DNA of 64,000 nt, taken from contig KV425552.1 of assembly GCA_001632425.1 (NCBI GenBank), positions 691,862 to 755,861 on the forward strand. Direction: 5' to 3'. Under the pieces are notes generated by a model. The model had not been told where the DNA came from. It was given only the letters and a program-made list of their open reading frames with translations, and ran no database searches. Below are positions 60,641 through 64,000 of this stretch, in pieces. Position 1 is the stretch's first letter. The number at the start of each line of letters is the position of its first letter. A program made the position numbers and the translations under genes. Origin of the DNA: Neolentinus lepideus HHB14362 ss-1 (lineage: Eukaryota; Basidiomycota; Agaricomycetes; Gloeophyllales; Gloeophyllaceae).

Positions 60641-60730
60641 TGATTGCAAGGTGGGTAAGTTGAGTAGAGTTTGAGAGCGACAAAGAGTGAATGTTTGTGA
60701 TGATGGAGTCCTGTGCTGAATGTAGGAGCA

Positions 60731-60737
60731 TTTTATA
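60731..60737 (-). promoter_or_regulatory. TATA box of hydrophobin 3
   Basis: TATAAAA on the minus strand, 91 bp upstream of the start codon, as in the two paralogues. Confidence 0.7.
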
Positions 60738-60848
60738 GTATCTCCAAGGGCCCGCCCAGATCTAAAGGCCAACATCGACTTCGAACAGAGCCGATGTAGC
60801 AAGCGTTGTTTACTCAATATTCATAGAATTTTTTTCTGGTATGTCCTC

Positions 60849-61090
60849 AGGCTCCTAGAACCATCTGCCCTCACGTTCTCATTCCTCAATGCGAGGACAT
60901 GTGAGAAAATATATCATATTAGGCAATGACAGTTGACAGTTGCTACATAAGACTACCTACCATAATAAGAAGGCGAACGTGAGGAAGAGAACGCTGTAGG
61001 ACGGCTGGCCAAAGTGGTTGCCGGAGATCACCGAAGGTGATGCAGAAGCTCAAAAAAATGTCAAGGCCTGTTGTGTATTCCTTTGTTTAT
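60849..61090 (+). mobile_element. Diverged terminus of a MULE/MITE like the 32.1-kb element
   Basis: Starting CAGGCTCCTAGAACCATC, this stretch follows the 272-bp TIR of the 32.1-kb element with many changes: GACGGCTGGCCAAAGTGG and GAGATCACCGA are shared words in the same order and spacing. The opposite end is not found; the LTR-like repeat begins about 100 bp further on. Confidence 0.7.
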
Positions 61091-61187
61091 TCGTGCTTGG
61101 TTGTCTGCCCCAAAATAGTCGCATCGACTAAGGAGTGACTTTGGTGTGACACCACTTGATTTTTCGTTATTGGTTTTCTTCATCCGC

Positions 61188-62562
61188 TGACAGGCTAAGA
61201 CACACAACAACCACCAAAAACACCTAGAAAACGCGGAGGGAACTCCATCTAATAGTGTCAGTAGTCGAAGGGCAGAAGGGTAAAGCTCGGGGGAGGTGAG
61301 GAATGCAAAACAGAACACTAAATGGCACCGTATATCTCTTTATGAGTAGACCTGGACGCTCTTCAACTCTTCTAGCTCCCTAACTCTCTTGCTGCATGTG
61401 TCTCGGCGCTGACTCAGCGCGTCTCGGAGGGTTTTCGGAGCCGGGCTAGACCAGCTGTCCTTTTCGGGGACTCGGATGATAATCGGACGATAGACTGACA
61501 GGTTCCTCCACGTCGGAGGACTTCGATGATGCAATAAGAGGGAACACCAGTGCAGAAGACGTAGGGAGAACGCAATAGAGATGATAAACGCAGAGGTAAA
61601 CGCAAGACCTCACGCCGAGGTCTTCTTAGAACGCAATTCGGACGCAACGAGACTTTGAGATGTGAGCTGTGAGGTAAAATTCGCTGCTGGAAAAGAATAT
61701 ACAGGACGCCTAAAGTACTAAGTGACCCAAAGTCTAAGAAACCGCTAAGTCTGAGACCGCCTAACGCTCCATGCATCTACAATCAGAAAATACAACCAGA
61801 AATGCGCCGCTGAGTCTCGCTAAACTCCCAAGCCGCTCGCCAATCGTCCGCCGCATACCGCTCTCATTCCGAAGCACTTCTAGGCGGGTCAGGAACTGCC
61901 GCCCCAGGGAAGATCCTTCCATCTTGAGCCCATACAGCGCCTCGGTGCATTTTGATGACTCGTGCTTGATGACCACCGCCTCGAACTTCATAAGGAGGGC
62001 TGACCGTGTGTTGCGACGGCACCGGACCGAAACGGGGGGGCCACGGCATCCTATCATATGACGACCAATGAATGCCGAGTTATTGCAAGGTCGGACGGAA
62101 GGTAAGATCAGCTGGTTTGCGTCAGGAAGGCCGATATGAGTGACTCAGCGTGTTTCGGCGCTTGATGGATGCACCGAGTGCTGCGACTCGTTGCCGCGGA
62201 GAGAGTAGGCTGAGTTCCGGAGGTTCCAAGGATCGTCATATCGTATGGAAGAGGCAGGGTGTTGAGTAAGCGTCGCCGATGCCATCGGTTCTGTCATCCG
62301 AGTGCATAAGCAACATTCGACAACCTCAGCGTATCCTGAGTCATCAAATTGAGTCCCGGTATAGCACCGACAGGCATGTGGAGTGGCGAAGTGTCCACTG
62401 CTCGGCGGTGACATCAGTTATCCGGAGGTGCGCGTCCTCGGGGATCGCTGATGTATTGAGTCGTAGCTCGGTGAACGCTTGGAGACTCGTCGGTGATCTC
62501 GGCACTTTCCGCATCGTGCCAAAAACGTGTTTTCAGAGGCTAGCGACGCTGGAGGCCTATCA
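61188..62562 (+). mobile_element. LTR-like repeat, copy 2 (about 1.38 kb)
   Basis: Partner of 48011-49391, with the same TGACAGGCTA start and AGGCCTATCA end. Flanking pentamers TCCGC and TCCTC differ at one base, a possible eroded duplication. This copy keeps more CpG than copy 1. Its end lies 82 bp upstream of the start codon of the Zn2Cys6-type gene. Confidence 0.75.
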
Positions 62563-62644
62563 TCCTCCCCCATACTTAAATCCTGACTGTCCTCAGTCAT
62601 CGTCTTCATCGCCCCTCCCTTGCTTTACTCCTCAGACCTTCGGC

Positions 62645-63944
62645 ATGGCTTCTCCTCCTCCCCATCGTACTTGGGCTGAGCTTGTTACCGCCGTTGACGA
62701 GGTCGTGTCCATCCCGGATCGAGATGCTGCCCTATTCGCCGTCGGCGCGGACCTCATCCCCACCGCAGTAAGTCGCTATGTGCCAAACGACTAGTCCCTG
62801 CTAACTCCGGCGGCCTCTAGATCGGGTACATCTCCACTGTGACGCTGAGTCAGCAGCATGCGCACCTGCGGCTGATCCACCACCTGTTCTCGCAAAACTT
62901 AAACCTGGACCTCATGACCGAGGCCATCCTCAACATGCCCGTCCTCGATCCAGCGCGTTCTGTGGTCTCTGATCATCCTCCGCCTGGTGAGCGCTGCCTT
63001 TGCCATAGTATACGGCCATTCTAACCCTCTCTCTAGTCGCTCCATCTTGCTCCTCGGCGCCCACTGCTGCGACACCCAAGCCTCGCCCTACGCCGCGACC
63101 GGTGGCGAAGCCCACTTGCTCTTCCGGCGGGGCTTCTGATATGTCGACAGTCCGCCCGCATCCGACGCCCTATGTGGAGATACTGCCGATGAAGGTCGAA
63201 AGGTCAGGAAGGGTCCAACCGGAGTCGCTGAAGGTTGAGACGAAGAGGGTAGAGTCACCGAGACTCGATAGAAGGCCGGCGGAACCGCCGAAGATGGAGA
63301 CGCGGTCCCGGGTTGCTCAGACTCAGTGGGCACCAACTGACAGTGCTTCGAGGGTATGTCACTTCTCCTCTTCGGTTTTAGGAGATGAAATGACTTGGTC
63401 CAATTTAGTGTGCACGATGCGTCAAGGAGGGCCGCCAGTGCCTCGTTCGGGTTGGTGGTGGTCCGGCGCATGCGTGCCAGAACTGCCACACCTCCAAGGT
63501 GAAGTGCGAGCACTTTGTTCCCCAGCCTGGTACGTCTCAAGCTCCGTAGAGTGCCGCCTAAATGCTAATCGGCGTATAGTACCGGCGTCGAGGTCTGCCA
63601 CCACGGTCACAGTGGTTCCGTCGCCGCCGTCGCCTCTTGTTCGGCCTGTCTGCAAGCGCTCTCGTCTGGCTTCCGACGTCGACGATACGACTAGTGCCGG
63701 GACTGCGCCGGCGATCTCGCGCACGCAAAGCGGGTCCTCTTCAAGCTCCGACTGTGAGTTTTTCCTCCTTCCGATGCACGTGGAGACTTTAGCTCATTCC
63801 TCGCTCGTCCTAGTCTGGATGACGCCGATGTCGCCCCCCTACCTCAACCCTCACATCACGCACCTGGAGCGCGATATGGCGAACATGCATCGGTCGCTCG
63901 AAGACCTCCATGGGATGGTGCAAGACATGCACCTAATGCTGTAG
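62645..63944 (+). CDS. Zn2Cys6-type zinc-cluster protein, function unknown
   Basis: Six exons (62645-62767, 62821-62986, 63037-63353, 63409-63529, 63580-63753, 63814-63944) give 343 residues in frame. Exon 4 encodes CARCVKEGRQC, 11 residues, then CQNCHTSKVKC: C-X2-C-X6-C-X11-C-X2-C-X6-C, the spacing of the fungal binuclear zinc cluster, starting at residue 203. It is central rather than N-terminal and lacks the usual basic run in the first half. The N-terminus (WAELVTAVDEVVSIPDRDAA) is helical; a proline- and charge-rich linker and a serine-rich stretch flank the cluster. The C-terminus (HLERDMANMHRSLEDLHGMV) looks like a short coiled coil for dimerisation. A DNA-binding role is plausible but unproven; transposon association is an alternative. 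Confidence 0.75.
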
Positions 63945-64000
63945 TATTAATGTATTACATGTCTAATATTTTAACAAACCCTTATGCAATACCCAGTAAT

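Noticed and set aside
1..64000. tRNA genes, rRNA, CRISPR arrays, biosynthetic gene cluster
   Set aside because: No cloverleaf with matching arms was recognised by eye, no spaced direct-repeat array exists, and the P450 and GH5 genes lack neighbouring backbone enzymes of a metabolite cluster.

Overview
The window is nuclear DNA from a filamentous basidiomycete, most likely an Agaricomycete (mushroom or wood-decay type). The evidence is dense intron-rich genes (introns of about 50-70 nt, exons down to 12 nt), three class I hydrophobins, a CYP63-like P450, a WOPR-domain regulator, and a load of DNA transposons and long-terminal-repeat remnants. No tRNA, rRNA, CRISPR array or bacterial-style operon was recognised.

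Layout. 0-5 kb: 5' part of a Gti1/Pac2 (WOPR) regulator running off the left edge, then a tail-anchored FHA protein. 5.1-10.2 kb: a 13-exon Sac3/GANP mRNA-export scaffold with FG-type repeats, convergent with the FHA gene. 10.6-11.1 kb: copy 1 of a 490-bp repeat. 11.4-14.7 kb: exosome subunit Rrp42, then a GH5 glycosidase without a signal peptide. 14.7-18.8 kb: gene-poor. 18.8-21.2 kb: ten-exon CYP63-like P450. 24.0-24.4 kb: hydrophobin 1. 25.7-30.1 kb: Sec13 and mitochondrial EF-G1, convergent and 151 bp apart. 31.0-31.5 kb: hydrophobin 2, with a broken splice acceptor. 32.1-33.1 kb: a non-autonomous Mutator-like element with perfect 272-bp inverted repeats. 33.5-34.7 kb: Hal2/Met22-type 3'(2'),5'-bisphosphate nucleotidase. 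35.4-36.9 kb: a protein kinase. 38.1-46.0 kb: two large, decaying but structurally complete DNA transposons, a MULE with a SWIM finger and a hAT, each with intact target-site duplications. 48.0-49.4 kb: LTR-like repeat copy 1. 51.6-53.6 kb: nucleostemin/Nug1-family circularly permuted GTPase. 54.2-55.2 kb: small membrane protein. 57.8-58.9 kb: beta-hydroxyacid dehydrogenase. 59.4-59.9 kb: copy 2 of the 490-bp repeat. 60.2-60.6 kb: hydrophobin 3. 60.8-62.6 kb: an old MULE terminus followed by LTR-like copy 2. 62.6-63.9 kb: a Zn2Cys6-type protein starting 82 bp downstream of that repeat.

The host genes are unrelated housekeeping functions (mRNA export, RNA decay, ER vesicle coat, mitochondrial translation, ribosome assembly, sulfur/PAP metabolism) and do not form a pathway cluster. 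The coherent story is the mobile DNA. Repeats and transposase genes show C-to-T changes at CpG sites: nonsense TGA codons where CGA is a plausible ancestor, CpG depletion in the hAT, and repeat pairs differing mainly at CpG. This fits cytosine methylation and deamination acting on repeats. For most genes the exon coordinates were derived by hand from splice signals and checked by reading-frame arithmetic; exceptions are stated.
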